DNA of 21,109 bases, from the NCBI GenBank assembly GCA_010279815.1, contig QEOQ01000207.1, positions 1 to 21,109 on the forward strand. Direction: 5' to 3'. Positions 20,230 through 21,109 of the stretch are shown piece by piece. Origin of the DNA: Brachionus plicatilis. Its lineage: Eukaryota; Rotifera; Eurotatoria; Ploima; Brachionidae. Every line of letters starts with the position of its first letter. The first letter of the stretch is position 1. The position numbers and the translations under genes were made by a program. The notes under the pieces are model-generated. The model was not told the origin of the DNA and did not search any database. It saw only the letters and a list, made by a program, of their open reading frames with translations.

Positions 20230-20600
20230 CTTAACTTAAAAATGTAACAGAAAATTCATATTATTACATTAAATTGTGTAATCATTACACAATTTATACG
20301 TAAAATGATGTAAAAAAAAAGTAATAAAGTGTGATGTTTTTTTCCAAAAATTGTCTTATAAAATTCAAATTTTTATTAATTTTTCACTTTTTTCTCTAAA
20401 ATTCGTTTTTTTTTGGTCGTAAGCGTTTTTGACAAAACTTTCTTAAACTAGTGTAATTTTACGTAAAATTGCGTAAGATTATGTTATCGTACATTTTCTT
20501 ACATACAAGAAATGATGAAACGCTTACATTTTCTGACGTCAAATTACGTAAAATGATGTAATCTTACCCATTATACAGTTAAACTTTAAACACTGTATAA
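20230..20600. repeat. Palindrome-rich stretch with repeated TTACGTAAAATGATGTAA words
   Basis: A near-perfect hairpin occupies 20270-20296 (13-base arms around a single C; core AATTGTGTAAT/ATTACACAATT). The word TACGTAAAATGATGTAA occurs near 20297 and again near 20544. TTTTACGTAAAA occurs near 20457. An inverted pair TATACAGT (20572-20579) and ACTGTATA (20592-20599) lies at the right. The TTTTACGTAAAA words are shared with the foldback element at 17627-18072, so this is probably a related, more degraded DNA-transposon derivative. Confidence 0.5.
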
Positions 20601-20933
20601 AAAAATTTGGATAGTTTAGATTAAAATTTTGAACACTCGTTCAAATACTTTAAATCTGAATCGAAGCATCATAGTTGCAATGCAAGCTTCAAGTTGAATG
20701 TTAGTCCTGGCTTAAAAAAAAGGAAGATCATTTTGTTCTCAATTTTATGACCTCCTATTTTGTAACATTTCGCTTTTGTGACTCAAAGTAGAATTACGCT
20801 GGAATACACAATCCTTTCCATGTTAAATTTTTCAAATTTGTGACCTCCTATTTTGTGAAATTATGACATGAAAGTAAAACAAAAAAATGAACAAATTGTA
20901 GTTCTTTTACACTTAAAATTATTTCGATTTTAT
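20601..20933. other. Spacer with a short direct repeat TGACCTCCTATTTTGTGAAA-like
   Basis: TGACCTCCTATTTTGT occurs near 20748 and again near 20841, 93 bp apart, each after TTTTATGACC or TTTGTGACC. Otherwise AT-rich with no gene. Confidence 0.5.
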
Positions 20934-21109
20934 TAGTGTTGGATGCGGTCAGACCAAACCGGTCCATTAGGCGAACGGTTTTAAGCGGTCATTTGGCCGG
21001 TCAGCTTGGCGGTCAAAATTTTAGACCGTATAAAAAACCGGTCTAAAATAAACGGGCGGTCAAATAGCCGGCCAACTTTTTGGCGGGCGGTCATTTGGCC
21101 GGTCAGCTT
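20934..21109 (+). mobile_element. Left end of a hAT-like/repetitive element, cut by the window edge
   Basis: It begins TAGTGTTGGATGCGGTCAG, 17 of 19 positions shared with the inverted right end of the element at 19321-20080. Inside, the motif GCGGTCA is repeated five or more times. A 23-base block starting GCGGTCATTTGGCCGGTCAG is present identically at 20985-21007 and 21087-21109, exactly 102 bp apart. The element, or a tandem array within it, continues beyond the window. Confidence 0.6.

Noticed and set aside
1..21109. CRISPR array, operon, phage or bacterial defence system
   Set aside because: No regular spaced repeats and no prokaryotic gene structure. The receptor family, splice signal, LINE and SINE all indicate an animal genome.

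Overview
This is a piece of an animal (metazoan) nuclear genome. It holds one convincing protein-coding gene, on the minus strand at 1042-2997. The gene encodes a TGF-beta/activin-family type I receptor serine/threonine kinase, a family found only in animals. The rest is extremely AT-rich non-coding DNA with scattered transposable-element remains. Base composition is split sharply. Inside the receptor exon, bases 2281-2340 contain 43 G/C out of 60. In the intergenic DNA, bases 4381-4440 contain 10 out of 60. I cannot name the species. Any invertebrate with a very AT-rich, repeat-laden genome would fit.

Layout. Bases 1-830 are AT-rich DNA with a GATC-rich tandem repeat (period 139 bp). Bases 783-1041 are the probable 3' untranslated side of the receptor gene; a short plus-strand reading frame at 902-976 may be an unrelated first exon. 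Bases 1042-2997 are one uninterrupted exon coding for the ectodomain, membrane segment, GS box and kinase. The frame stays open to a candidate splice acceptor ending at 3015, and no signal peptide is present, so at least one upstream exon is missing. Bases 3185-3349 carry opposed CT and GA tracts. A TTAA-flanked foldback element lies at 3602-3794 and a 113-bp foldback element with hAT-like ends at 6372-6484. A decayed LINE occupies about 9760-11100. Between these, 3.8-9.7 kb and 11.1-16.8 kb appear to be featureless AT-rich DNA.

The right end is a mosaic of mobile elements. A TA-flanked element (16842-17560) carries an open but frameshifted transposase-like fragment. A TA-flanked 446-bp foldback element lies at 17627-18072. 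A structured (TAA)n retroposon tail lies at about 18871-18957. A hAT-like element (19321-20080) appears to contain a nested tRNA-derived SINE on the minus strand. A palindrome-rich stretch lies at 20230-20600. At the edge (20934-21109) is the start of a related repeat with 102-bp periodicity.

The receptor would act at the plasma membrane. A type II receptor would phosphorylate its GS box, and its L45 loop resembles the ALK4/5/7 (Smad2/3) class. Three points deserve attention: the catalytic-loop HRD is HCD, the juxtamembrane segment is unusually long, and the GS box has lost its usual threonines. I see no operon-like or defence system here. The other novelty is in the layered mobile elements.
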